Assembly (NCBI GenBank): GCA_029959605.1
Contig: JASCOC010000001.1
Coordinates: forward strand, 62,001-126,000
Length of the DNA: 64,000 nt
Source: Lysobacteraceae bacterium PS02340
Lineage (GTDB): Bacteria; Pseudomonadota; Gammaproteobacteria; Xanthomonadales; Xanthomonadaceae
Direction of reading: 5' to 3'
A program made the translations under genes and the position numbers. This document shows, in pieces, positions 33,402 through 44,381 of this stretch. Under the pieces are notes generated by a model. The model was not told the DNA's origin and ran no database searches. It saw only the letters and a list, made by a program, of their open reading frames with translations. Position 1 is the first letter of the stretch; each line of letters opens with the position of its first letter.

Positions 33402-33482
33402 CGCGACACGCCCGCCCTGCTTTTGATCTTCGCGACGCCGCACTGCGCATCGCACACCCGGAGGGCGGCGGGCATGGACTCG

Positions 33483-33739
33483 CCGCAAGGCGAGTGGGAG
33501 CGTTTGATTTTTCTTGTATCGCCGTTGGCGAAGAACGAAGAGCAACGTCAGACGCTTTCGTCCGCTGGCGCGGCCGAGTTCATTTCTTTTGGTGGACGCC
33601 AAAAGAAACGGAACCAAAGAAAAACGTCTCCCCGACACGTCCGAAGCCTGCTGCTTTTCGCTCACCGGGATTTTCCGACTCGGCATCCCGCCTCGGTCGG
33701 AAAACGCCGCCCATCCATGGGCGGCGCCCTCCGGGTGAG
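33483..33739 (+). repeat. Structured intergenic repeat, copy A (between phoB and phoR)
   Basis: About 257 bases nearly identical to copy C at 41083-41339. Hairpins in order: GCGTTTGA with TCAGACGC (arm pairing with one wobble); TTTCTTTTGG (33583-33592) with CCAAAAGAAA (33599-33608); TTTTCCGAC (33671-33679) with GTCGGAAAA (33696-33704), containing an inner GGC/GCC; and CGCCGCCCA (33705-33713) with TGGGCGGCG (33718-33726). The rest of the 469-base gap between phoB and phoR holds no gene. Two stems co-vary between copies. Confidence 0.85.
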
Positions 33740-33870
33740 CGTTGTATGCGAGGCGTTTTGTCTCAAGTAGCGGCAATGGCGACAGCAACAGCGCAACAAA
33801 ACCAGAAGCACCCTCGACATCCTGATTTCTTACGCCAACCTGTCACCTGACTTTGCCTAGACTCAACGAC

Positions 33871-35195
33871 ATGCCACCCCGCATCCATGCCGCCTGGACC
33901 CGCACGCTGCTGCAGCTCGTGGCCGTGCTCGGCGTGGCGGCAGTATTGGGCGCGTTGGCCGGCCATATCTGGATGGCGCTGGCGGTCGCGGCACTCGGGG
34001 TGCTGGCCTGGCACTACTGGAAACTCTACGACCTGCTGACGCGGCTGACCTCGCGCAGCCGTGTGCCACCGCCGGAGGGAGATGGCGTGTGGCAGGAGAC
34101 GGATCGCATGCTGCACCGGGGACAACAGGACATGCGCGCGCGCAAGCGGCGGTTGATTGCGATGCTGCGTGCGTACCGCGCGGTGGCGGCGGCGTTGCCG
34201 GATGCAGTGGTGGTGGTCGATCGCAACAGCCAGCGCATCCAGTGGTTCAACCGCGCGGCGACCAGTCTGCTGGGTCTGCAGATGCCGCGCGACGTCGGCA
34301 AGCCGGTCGGCGACACGCTGCAGCCGCTGCCGGTCGCGCACTGGCTGGCGCAGGGGCGACGTGCGGAGCCGATGCTCGATGTGCCGTCGCCGCATTCCTC
34401 GGGCACGCGCCTCGAACTGCGCCTGATCCCCTACTCCGACGATCTGTGGCTGCTGCTCGCCCGCGACGTCACCCGGATCATGAAACTCGAACAGATGCGC
34501 CGGGACTTCGTGGCCAACGTCTCGCATGAACTGCGCACGCCGCTGACCGTGGTGCACGGCTATCTCGACATGCTCGATCCGGCCGAGCAGCCGGAATGGG
34601 CGCCGATGCTGGCCGAGATGCAGAACCAGTCGCAGCGCATGACCCAGCTGGTCGAGGATCTGCTCACGCTGTCGCGCCTCGAAGCGCAGGAAGGCGTCGG
34701 CGACGAGAGCGTGTCGATGGCCTCGATGCTGGCCACGTTGCGGCGCGAACTCGAAGTGCTGAGCCAGGGCCGGCACACGATCGCGGTCGAGGACAGCTCG
34801 CCGACCGATCTCGTCGGCTCGACCCGCGAACTGCACAGCGCGTTCTCCAACCTCGTCAGCAATGCGGTGCGCTACACGCCGGCCGGTGGCCGCATCACGA
34901 TCCGCTACGCCCCGCTGGCGAGCGGCGGCGTGGCGCTTTCGGTCGAAGACACCGGCTACGGCATTCCGGCCGCGCATCTGCCGCGCATCACCGAACGCTT
35001 CTATCGCGTGTCGACCAGTCGCTCGCGCGAATCCGGCGGCACCGGCCTCGGCCTCGCCATCGTCAAACACGTGCTGCATCTGCACCAGGCGCGGCTCGAG
35101 ATCGAGAGCGAAGTCGGCGCGGGCAGCCGCTTCGCCTGCCATTTCACCGCTGAGCGCGTCCGCGCTCGCGACACCCAGTATTTCGGAGCCACCGC

Positions 35196-35199
<4 letters not shown>
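33871..35199 (+). CDS. phoR: Phosphate regulon sensor histidine kinase PhoR
   Basis: 442 residues. Two N-terminal membrane segments (about 8-26 and 30-46), a PAS domain (about 100-185, ALPDAVVVVDRNSQRIQWFN), then HisKA with the phosphoacceptor His219 in FVANVSHELRTPLTVV and a HATPase domain with NLVSNAVRYTP (N box), DTGYGIP and GGTGLGLAIV (G boxes). The start at ATG 33871 was preferred over a TTG six codons upstream. It shares a four-base ATGA overlap with ppk. The repeat between phoB and phoR is atypical. Confidence 0.95.
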
Positions 35200-37331
<2,132 letters not shown>

Positions 37332-37411
37332 GCGGGTGGCGCGGCATGCATTAACATGCCCGCTCCCCCAACGCCGTCGGTGCGACCTGCGCCGCGGCAT
37401 CCAGGAATGCC

Positions 37412-38956
37412 ATGACCGGTCATGACACGCTCGCGCTCGCCGAGGCACTGACGGTACCGCTCGAGGACGGCGAGATGCTCGCCGCGATCGACCTGGGCTC
37501 CAACAGTTTCCACATGGTGGTGGCCCGCTACACGCTGGGCCAGCTGCGCGTCGTCGACCGCCTGCGCGAGACCGTGCGCATGGCCGAGGGCCTCGATTCA
37601 CGCGGCGGACTCAATGCCGACGTGCGCCAGCGTGCGCTGCAATGCCTGTCGCGTTTCGGCCAGCGCATCCGCGACATCCCGCCGCAGCGCGTGCGTGCGC
37701 TGGCCACCAACACCGTGCGCCGGCTGGCGGCGCCGCAAGCCTTTCTGGTACCGGCGGAGACGGCGCTGGGCCATGCGATCGAAGTGATCTCGGGCCGCGA
37801 GGAAGCACGCCTGATCTATCTCGGCGTGTCGCACGCGCAGCCGCCCAAGCCCGGGCAACGGCGCCTCGTCATCGACATCGGCGGCGGTTCGACCGAATGC
37901 ATCATCGGCAGCGGCTTCGACGCGCTGGAGCGCGAAAGCCTGCAGATCGGCTGCGTCGCCAGCACGCGGCGGTTCTTTCCCGGCGGCAAGCTGTCGAAGA
38001 AGCGCTGGCGCGAGGCGCTGGCGGAAGTGGCCGCGGAATTCCAGCAGTTCGCCAGCACCTACCGCGCGCTCGGCTGGCAGGAAGTGGTCGGCGCCTCGGG
38101 CACCAACAAGGCCATCGGCGAGATCTGCGCGGCGATGAAGCTGACCAAGGGCGCGGTGACCGCGCAGGCGTTGCCCATCGTGCGCGACACGCTGCTGCAG
38201 GCGGGCCACATCGATGCGATCAACCTGCCCGGGCTGTCGGATGATCGCAGGCCGATCATTGCCGGCGGCGTGCTGGTGCTCGAAGCGGCGTTCCAGGTGC
38301 TAGGCATCGAGCGCATGCAGGTCAGCAAGGCCGCGATGCGCGAAGGCGTGCTGCGCGACATGCTCGGCCGCGGCGGCAGCGATGATCCGCGCGAAAGCTC
38401 GATCGCCGCGCTGGAACAGCGCTACGGCATCGACCAGGCGCAGGCGACGCGCGTGGAGACGACGGCGCTGCGCCTGTTCGACCAGGTCGCGCGCAGCTGG
38501 AGCCTCGACGGCGACGATCTGCGCATGCTGGCCTGGGCCGCGCGCGTGCACGAGCTGGGCCTGGTGATCGCGCACAGCCAGTACCACGTGCACGGCGCCT
38601 ACGTGCTCGAACATTCCGACATCGCCGGCTTCTCGCGCCAGGAACAGCAGTTCCTCGCGACGCTGGTGCGCTGCCAGCGGCGCAAGGTCGGCAAGTCCAC
38701 GTTCGAGGCGCTGCCCGATCGTCTGCTGCAACAGGCGCGTCGCACCGCTGCCCTGCTCCGCATCGCGGTGCTGCTGCATCGCAGCCACGAGGCCGACGAG
38801 ATTCCGCGCCTGCAGGCGACCGCCGACGGGCCGCTGCTGCGCCTGAGCCTGCCGCGCCAGTGGCTCGATGCGCGGCCACTGCTGCGCACCGATCTCGAAG
38901 GCGAACCCGACGACATGGCGGCGCTCGGCATCACGCTGGCGCTCACGGCGGACTGA
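37412..38956 (+). CDS. ppx: Exopolyphosphatase
   Basis: 514 residues. Removes terminal phosphates from polyphosphate; belongs to the Ppx/GppA family. Actin-like ATPase folds: LAAIDLGSNSFHMVVARY (about 24-41), the second phosphate motif LVIDIGGGSTECIIG (about 151-165), the catalytic GASGTNKA and the C-terminal HD-like helical domain. The gene forms the expected pair with ppk (kinase and phosphatase of the same polymer). A REP-like palindrome follows. Confidence 0.96.
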   Translation: MTGHDTLALAEALTVPLEDGEMLAAIDLGSNSFHMVVARYTLGQLRVVDRLRETVRMAEGLDSRGGLNADVRQRALQCLSRFGQRIRDIPPQRVRALATNTVRRLAAPQAFLVPAETALGHAIEVISGREEARLIYLGVSHAQPPKPGQRRLVIDIGGGSTECIIGSGFDALERESLQIGCVASTRRFFPGGKLSKKRWREALAEVAAEFQQFASTYRALGWQEVVGASGTNKAIGEICAAMKLTKGAVTAQALPIVRDTLLQAGHIDAINLPGLSDDRRPIIAGGVLVLEAAFQVLGIERMQVSKAAMREGVLRDMLGRGGSDDPRESSIAALEQRYGIDQAQATRVETTALRLFDQVARSWSLDGDDLRMLAWAARVHELGLVIAHSQYHVHGAYVLEHSDIAGFSRQEQQFLATLVRCQRRKVGKSTFEALPDRLLQQARRTAALLRIAVLLHRSHEADEIPRLQATADGPLLRLSLPRQWLDARPLLRTDLEGEPDDMAALGITLALTAD

Positions 38957-38973
38957 TCTCGCGCTGCCGACCT

Positions 38974-39040
38974 GTGGGAGCGCGCTCGCGCGCGATGCGG
39001 CGCCTCCGGTCAGTTCTGTCGCGCGCAAGCGCGCTCCCAC
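38974..39040. repeat. REP-like inverted repeat after ppx
   Basis: GTGGGAGCGCGCTCGCGCGC (38974 onward, 22-base arm) pairs with the arm at 39019-39040 ending GCGCGCTCCCAC, with one mismatch and a 23-base centre. The form GTGGGAGCGCGC ... GCGCGCTCCCAC is common in intergenic REPs of Pseudomonas and Xanthomonas relatives. Confidence 0.7.
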
Positions 39041-39136
39041 GACTCCGGTCACGCTGTCACCGAAGCGTCAAACCCCGGTCATCGAAGCGGCATCGTCCGT
39101 CCGCAAGCTGCGCACAACCAGCGACCGGACCGAACG

Positions 39137-40327
39137 ATGCGCTACGCGATCGTCACCGACACGTACCCGCCCGACATCAACGGCGTGGCCCTGACGCTGC
39201 AATCCTACGTCCGCGGTTTGCGCGCACGCGGACACGCGGTCGAGGTGATCCGCCCGGCCCGCGCCGGCGAACCGCCGGGGGCCGATGCACAGTCGCTGCG
39301 CATCCGTGGTCTGCGGGTGCCGCGTTATCCTGGGCTGCGCCTCGCGCTGCCCGCCGGACAACGCCTGCGTACCCGCTGGCGCGCCGCGCGGCCCGACGCG
39401 ATCTACGTCGCCACCGAAGGCCCGCTGGGCTGGTCGGCGCTCAATGCCGCGCAGGCGCTGGACATTCCGGTCGTCACCGCCCTGCACACCCGCTTCGACA
39501 TCTACATGGGCGCGTACGGCGTGCCGTGGCTGCAGCCGGCGGCGCTGTCGTGGATGCGGCGCTTCCACGCCCGCGCCGATGCCACGCTCGTCGCCACGCA
39601 GGCACTCGCCGTCGAACTGCGCGATGCCGGCATCGGCCATCCGGTCGTGCTGTCGCGCGCGGTCGACTGCGCGCAGTTCGATCCGGCGCGGCGCGATCCG
39701 GACCTGCGCGCGCAATGGGGCGTCGATGAGAACGGCCTCGTCGCGATCCACGTCGGCCGCATCGCCGCCGAGAAGAATCTGGGTCTCGCGGTGCGCGCGT
39801 TCCGCGCCCTGCAGGTCGAGCGCCCCGACGCGCGCATGGTGTTCGTCGGCGATGGCCCGGAGCGCAGCGCACTGCAGTCCGCGAATCCCGATTTCATCTT
39901 CAGCGGCGCGCAGCGCGGCGACGATCTCGGCCGGCACTTCGCCAGCGCCGACCTGTTCCTGTTCCCCAGCCGCAGCGAGACCTTCGGCAACGTGGTGCTC
40001 GAATCGATGGCCTGCGGTGTGCCGCAGGTCGCCTTCGACCATGGCGCGGCGACCGAACACCTGTGCGACGGCCTCCAGGGCGCGCGCATCCCAGGTGACG
40101 ACGAAGATGCGTTCGTCGCCGCTGCGGTCGCGCTTGCGCAGAACCCGTCGGCGCGCCGCGCGATGGGACTCGCCGGTCGCGACACCATGCGACGACTGAC
40201 GCCTGCGCACGTCGCCGACGATCTCGACGCGCTGCTGTCGGGCCTGCGCGGCGGCACGCCCGACGCGCGCGCACCGCTTCCCGCTCCGACCGATGCCGAG
40301 GATGCCGATGCACGCGCCGCCGCGTAG
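39137..40327 (+). CDS. Glycosyltransferase family 4-like (GT-B) protein
   Basis: 396 residues. N-terminal sequence MRYAIVTDTYPPDINGVALT and a C-terminal Rossmann half with VAIHVGRIAAEKNLGLAVRAF, FVGDGPERSAL and the acidic E-x7-E signature SETFGNVVLE (nucleotide-sugar binding). It resembles the GtrB/alpha-mannosyltransferase-like enzymes (MgtA) of GT4. The acceptor is not identifiable. The C-terminal 25 residues are Ala/Pro/Asp-rich. It overlaps the PAP2 gene by 20 bases, so both may act on a lipid-linked or phosphatidyl substrate (inference). Confidence 0.85.
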   Translation: MRYAIVTDTYPPDINGVALTLQSYVRGLRARGHAVEVIRPARAGEPPGADAQSLRIRGLRVPRYPGLRLALPAGQRLRTRWRAARPDAIYVATEGPLGWSALNAAQALDIPVVTALHTRFDIYMGAYGVPWLQPAALSWMRRFHARADATLVATQALAVELRDAGIGHPVVLSRAVDCAQFDPARRDPDLRAQWGVDENGLVAIHVGRIAAEKNLGLAVRAFRALQVERPDARMVFVGDGPERSALQSANPDFIFSGAQRGDDLGRHFASADLFLFPSRSETFGNVVLESMACGVPQVAFDHGAATEHLCDGLQGARIPGDDEDAFVAAAVALAQNPSARRAMGLAGRDTMRRLTPAHVADDLDALLSGLRGGTPDARAPLPAPTDAEDADARAAA

Positions 40328-40844
40328 TCGACTGCTCCACCACGACACCGGCTGGTGCCTGCGCGCCAATCGGGCCTGCACGCGGCTGTGGATCCGCCGC
40401 TACTTCTCCACCGTCAGCCGGCTCGGCGACGGCGTGTTCTGGTATCTGCTGATGGCGGCGCTGGTGCTGATCGACGGCTTCGACGGCCTGGTCGCCGCGA
40501 CGCACATGGCCGCCACCGGCGCGGTCGCGCTGCTGCTCTACAAATCCCTCAAGCGCTGGACCAAGCGTCCCCGCCCCTTCGCCGCCGACGGCCGAATCCG
40601 CGCCTGGGTCGCCCCGCTCGACGAGTTCAGTTTCCCGTCCGGCCACACGCTGCACGCGGTGTCGTTCTCGATCGTCGCGGTGGCGTGGTATCCGATGCTC
40701 GCCGGCGTGCTGGTGCCGTTCGCGGCCAGTGTAGCGGTGTCGCGGGTGGTGCTGGGATTGCACTATCCGAGTGATGTGCTGGCGGCGACGGCAATCGGCA
40801 GTGCGCTCGGCGCCACTTCGCTCTGGGCGGGTGGTGTCATCTGA
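40308..40844 (+). CDS. PAP2-family membrane phosphatase
   Basis: 178 residues with about five hydrophobic segments. The three PAP2 motifs are in order: KRWTKRPRPF (K-x6-R-P), SFPSGHTLHAV (P-S-G-H) and SRVVLGLHYPSDV (S-R-x5-H-x3-D). The family dephosphorylates lipids such as undecaprenyl diphosphate, phosphatidic acid or phosphatidylglycerophosphate in the inner membrane. The ATG at 40308 has GAGG six bases upstream; ATG 40293 is an alternative. Coexpressed with the upstream glycosyltransferase. Confidence 0.85.
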   Translation: MHAPPRSRLLHHDTGWCLRANRACTRLWIRRYFSTVSRLGDGVFWYLLMAALVLIDGFDGLVAATHMAATGAVALLLYKSLKRWTKRPRPFAADGRIRAWVAPLDEFSFPSGHTLHAVSFSIVAVAWYPMLAGVLVPFAASVAVSRVVLGLHYPSDVLAATAIGSALGATSLWAGGVI

Positions 40845-40919
40845 TCCGAATTGATGTCGACGAAGCATCGCGTCGCTTTTCGCTTTCCGCTCTCCGGATC
40901 GCCGCCATGCAGCCCGCAG

Positions 40920-41075
40920 ACCCGTAGGGCGCCGCACATGGATGTGCGGCGTTTTTCGACCGAGCCAGGATGGCGAGTCGGAAAATCCCAGAACGAACAA
41001 CGCGCCATGACGCTGTGATCGGGGCTGGCCCTTTTCTTTGGTTCCGTTTCTTTTGGGCCAGCAAAAGAAATGAAC
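40920..41075 (-). repeat. Structured intergenic repeat, copy B (shortened, inverted)
   Basis: Reads on the minus strand. From 41075 it matches copies A and C: GTTCATTTCTTTTG, the TTTCTTTTG (41047-41055)/CAAAAGAAA (41062-41070) stem, AACGGAACCAAAGAAAA, the TTTTCCGAC hairpin and the CGCCGCACA (40930-40938)/TGTGCGGCG (40943-40951) stem. The first hairpin of A and C is missing. It faces copy C with seven bases between them. The 559-base gap after the PAP2 gene is filled by these two copies and a short flank with no gene. Confidence 0.8.
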
Positions 41076-41082
41076 CCGCTCT

Positions 41083-41339
41083 CCGAAAGGCGAGTGGAAG
41101 CGTTTGATCTTCTTTCTTTCGCCTTGGGCGAGAAAACAAACAGCCAAGTCAAACGCTTTCGTCCGCTGACGCGGCCGAGTTCATTTCTTTTGGTTGACGC
41201 CAAAAGAAACAGAACCAAAGAAAAACGTCTCCCCGACAAGTCCGAAGCCCGCAGCTTGGCGTTCACCGGGATTTTCCGACTCGGCATCCTGCCTCGGTCG
41301 GAAAACGCCGCACGTCCTGTGCGGCGCCCTCCGGGTGAG
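41083..41339 (+). repeat. Structured intergenic repeat, copy C
   Basis: About 257 bases, close to copy A along the whole length. Hairpins: AAGCGTTTGA (41098-41107) with TCAAACGCTT (41149-41158); TTTCTTTTGG with CCAAAAGAAA near 41185-41210; TTTTCCGAC with GTCGGAAAA near 41272-41305; and CGCCGCAC (41306-41313) with GTGCGGCG (41319-41326). It ends about 65 bases before the end of the minus-strand amidase gene. Confidence 0.85.
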
Positions 41340-41403
41340 TAACGCCGCGACGGCGGATCGGAGGTCAGAAGCAGATCTCTCGTGCGATTGCCATTGGAGC
41401 GAG

Positions 41404-42297
41404 CTAAGCGGGCGAATCGAACGACGACAACACCGCTCTCGCCAACGCAGGCCGCGCCTGCCCCACCCAATCCCGATCATTGTCGACCTGCGCATCCACC
41501 CGCGCCGCTTCCAGCGCGTCGACATCGAGATCGGCGATCGCCCAGACATCCGCGTCGCCGGTCTCGACCAATACGCCATCGGTGGGAAACCCTGCATCCA
41601 TCGGCGCGAACAGACCGGCGCTGCCGGTGTTGACGTCGAGGATCGGCGTCCACGGCGCGTCGCCCGCCGTCACCGACTGCGCGACGAAGCAGCGGTTCTC
41701 GAGCGCTCTCGCGAGGCAGCCGACACGTACGCGGGTCGCGCCGGCGGCGGTGTCGGTGCAGCTAGGGACCAGCAGCAGACGTGCACCGGTGTCCCACTGG
41801 GTGCGGGCGAGCAGCGGGAACTCGATGTCGTAGCAGATGGCAATGCCGGCGCGCACGCCGCCCAGATCGAAGACCTTCAGCGCGTCGCCGGGTTCGATCA
41901 CACCGGTCTTCTTCTCGAAGCCGGTCAGCTGCAGCTTGTCCTGCCAGCCATGTCCGCCGTCGGGCGAGAAGATGTCACTGCGGTTGCGGTAGCGGCCGCC
42001 ACCGATGTCGACGAGGAAGGAGCCGGCGACGATGTGCATGCCGGTGTCCCGCGCCAGACCGGCGAACAGCGTGAGCCAGTGGTCGCGGTAGCGCTGCACT
42101 GCCGCCAGCGAGGCAAGCGTGTCGCTGCGCACGCTGTCGTCGAAGGTCGCGGCCAGTTCCAGTGCGAGGTATTCGGGCAGCACGGCGACCTGTGCGCCCT
42201 GCGCGGCGGCGTCGCCGAGCAGACGGCGCAGATGCGCGGCGAAGGCGTCGAAATCCGGCGGCATGCCGATGGCGTAGCGCGCGGCGGCCACCCTCAT
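41404..42297 (-). CDS. Carbon-nitrogen hydrolase (nitrilase superfamily)
   Basis: 297 residues. The catalytic triad of the family is visible: Glu42 in VLPEYLALE, Lys121 in DKLQLTGFEKK and Cys155 in GIAICYDIEFP. The start at 42297 gives MRVAAARYAIGM and overlaps the upstream GNAT gene by four bases (ATGA); longer frames were rejected. Such enzymes cleave amides, carbamoyl compounds or nitriles; the substrate is unknown. The fusion with GNAT seen in some RimI-amidase proteins (one polypeptide) suggests the pair works together (inference). Confidence 0.9.
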   Translation of the reverse strand: MRVAAARYAIGMPPDFDAFAAHLRRLLGDAAAQGAQVAVLPEYLALELAATFDDSVRSDTLASLAAVQRYRDHWLTLFAGLARDTGMHIVAGSFLVDIGGGRYRNRSDIFSPDGGHGWQDKLQLTGFEKKTGVIEPGDALKVFDLGGVRAGIAICYDIEFPLLARTQWDTGARLLLVPSCTDTAAGATRVRVGCLARALENRCFVAQSVTAGDAPWTPILDVNTGSAGLFAPMDAGFPTDGVLVETGDADVWAIADLDVDALEAARVDAQVDNDRDWVGQARPALARAVLSSFDSPA

Positions 42298-42902
42298 GCG
42301 CTGGCCTCCAGCGGCCGGGTCCAGAACGTCATCGGATGCGCCACATCGCCGACATCGCGTTCGTCCCAGCGCAGCAACATGGTCATGCCGGGCTGCCGCA
42401 CGTAGCCGCGCTTGTGCCAGAACACCTCGTTGTCGTGGTGATCGGCGGGCCGACGCGGATCGTCCTCGGCGCGATCGACGGCGGCGAAGGCGGTCATGTC
42501 GAAGCCGCCGAGCGCGCGTGCGTGGGCTTCGCGCAGATCGAAAAACTGATGGCCGATGCCGTGTCCACGCCACTGCGGCAGCAGCACCGACTCGCCGAAA
42601 TAGAACACGCGGTCGACAGCGACATCCTGATCGACGAACGGCGCCTGGAACTCGGTCGTGTCATCGGCCAGCGGCAGACCGGTCGACGCGCCGACGACAG
42701 TGTCACCGTCGAACGCGAGCACGAACACGCTGCGCGGCGAGCGCGCATACGCGGCCAGATAGTCGCGTTCGTAGTCGGCATCGCCAGCGTAGAGATACGG
42801 CCAGTCGTGGAACACGGTCATGCGCAGCTGCGCGACCGCAGCGAGCCAGGGGTGCATCGCATCGCCCGACAGCGTGCGCACGGTGGGAACTGAGGACGTC
42901 AT
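42294..42902 (-). CDS. GNAT-family N-acetyltransferase
   Basis: 202 residues from ATG 42902. The acetyl-CoA site is visible as VFYFGESVLLPQWRGHGIGH (strand 4 and the R-G-x-G-x-G/H loop), followed by FFDLREAHARALG. A conserved E/F-Y-L-Y-A-G-D-A-D-Y-E-R N-terminal motif marks a branch seen next to carbon-nitrogen hydrolases. No substrate can be named. It overlaps the hydrolase by four bases and thus forms a two-gene operon. Confidence 0.85.
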   Translation of the reverse strand: MTSSVPTVRTLSGDAMHPWLAAVAQLRMTVFHDWPYLYAGDADYERDYLAAYARSPRSVFVLAFDGDTVVGASTGLPLADDTTEFQAPFVDQDVAVDRVFYFGESVLLPQWRGHGIGHQFFDLREAHARALGGFDMTAFAAVDRAEDDPRRPADHHDNEVFWHKRGYVRQPGMTMLLRWDERDVGDVAHPMTFWTRPLEASA

Positions 42903-43001
42903 GTGCGAAGTCTGGCACGCGTGCAGTGGGCGCTTCGTATGCGCGGTGGAACGCAGCGTGGCCGCAGGTATGCCCGCGGCCACGTGCGCGCGATCGAGGG
43001 A

Positions 43002-44381
43002 TCAGCGCGGCGGCAAAGGCGGCGGTGTCGCCGTCGGCGTGGCGGCAACCTGGTACCAGTCGACCCGGCGCGTCACCAGCATGATTGCAGCGAGGATCGC
43101 GAACAGCAGGCCCGCGCCCAGCACCAGCGCGTTGTCCTCCGACACCAGCAGGCCGTACAGAGCGGCATACAGCAGCCCCAGTCCGGCCGCGAAACCCAGC
43201 CCGCGCACGCGGCTGCGCAGCACCGCGCTCAGGTACACGCCGATCAGGCCGATGCAGGCGCCACTCGCTGCGAGGTAAGCCCAGTCGAAGGCGATGTGCT
43301 CCGACAGACCGAGCAGCAGCAGGAAGAAGATGGCCAGCGCCAGACCGACCAGGCCGTACTGGATCGGGTGGATGCGCAGGCCGCGCAGCATCTCGAACAT
43401 GAAGAACGCGGTGAACGTCAGCAGCACGAACACGATGCCGTACTTGCTGGCGCGGTCAGCGCGCGTGTAGGCATCCACCGGGTCGACCAGCGAGATGCCG
43501 AGTACGTCGACGCCGGCGTCGCCGTGTCCGCGCAGCAGCGATGCGGTATCAGCATCGGCTCGCGTGCCGTTGCGGTACTGCAGCTGCGCGTCGCTGGCCA
43601 GCGAGGACACCGCCCATTCCGCGTGGAAGCCATTGTTGCCGACCTCACGGGCACGCGGCAGGAAGCGGCCGTTGAACTGTGGATGCGGCCATGCGGAATC
43701 CAGCGTGACGCGGTTCTCGTCGGCCAGTGGCACGACGGCCAGCGTCTCGGCGCCGGTGAGCTCGAAGTCCAGCACTGTGCGCAGCCGCAAGGGCGCGCCG
43801 GCGAGTGCGGGGCGCGTCAACAGTCCGTGCACGCCGGTGCCGCCGTCGCCGCCCGCGCCCTGGTGCAGCGCGATGCCGGCACCGTCGACGCGCAACTGCG
43901 GCGTACCGCGCAGGCCGCGCACGTCGGCGACGGTGTAGCCGATCCACGGCGTGCCGATCTTCCGCGGCGGCACGCCCTCGGCGTCTTCGGGAATGCGCAC
44001 GTCGAAGTCCGCGGACAGCTGGCCGCCGAGTGCATACATGCGCACGTCGTGCAGGCCGAGCTGGCGCAGGTACGGCGACATGGTGCCGGTCATCTCCATG
44101 GTCTTCGGGAAGAACGTCCAGGCGCCGCTGCGGTCACGCCAGACGCGGCCGGTCGATCGGCCCTGGTCATCGGTCTGCTCGACTTCCACGCGCTCGGTAT
44201 AGGGCACAACGAGCACCGGCGCGCTCAGGGTCTGGGCGCCCGCCTCGCTCGACGCGATGCGCGCGACCGCGGCGGCGCGGTGCTGCTCGCGGTCCTGGAT
44301 CACGACGCGAATCAGCACCAGCGGTATCAGGATCGCCAGGCTCAGCCCGGCGATGATCAGGATCTTCAGCATCAGTCGCAT
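43002..44381 (-). CDS. creD: Inner-membrane protein CreD
   Basis: 459 residues. One N-terminal membrane anchor (about 7-27), a large periplasmic domain (about 30-320), and five or six C-terminal segments (about 320-445). Family signatures: PVLVVPYTERVE, the SDFDVRIPEDAEGVP stretch, VDPVDAYTRADRASKYGIVF and HPIQYGLVGLALAIFFLLLL. CreD is the main target of CreBC in enteric bacteria and alters envelope properties and colicin or beta-lactam tolerance. It follows creC after 84 bases. No TTCAC-N6-TTCAC Cre tag was found in that gap. Confidence 0.93.
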   Translation of the reverse strand: MRLMLKILIIAGLSLAILIPLVLIRVVIQDREQHRAAAVARIASSEAGAQTLSAPVLVVPYTERVEVEQTDDQGRSTGRVWRDRSGAWTFFPKTMEMTGTMSPYLRQLGLHDVRMYALGGQLSADFDVRIPEDAEGVPPRKIGTPWIGYTVADVRGLRGTPQLRVDGAGIALHQGAGGDGGTGVHGLLTRPALAGAPLRLRTVLDFELTGAETLAVVPLADENRVTLDSAWPHPQFNGRFLPRAREVGNNGFHAEWAVSSLASDAQLQYRNGTRADADTASLLRGHGDAGVDVLGISLVDPVDAYTRADRASKYGIVFVLLTFTAFFMFEMLRGLRIHPIQYGLVGLALAIFFLLLLGLSEHIAFDWAYLAASGACIGLIGVYLSAVLRSRVRGLGFAAGLGLLYAALYGLLVSEDNALVLGAGLLFAILAAIMLVTRRVDWYQVAATPTATPPPLPPR

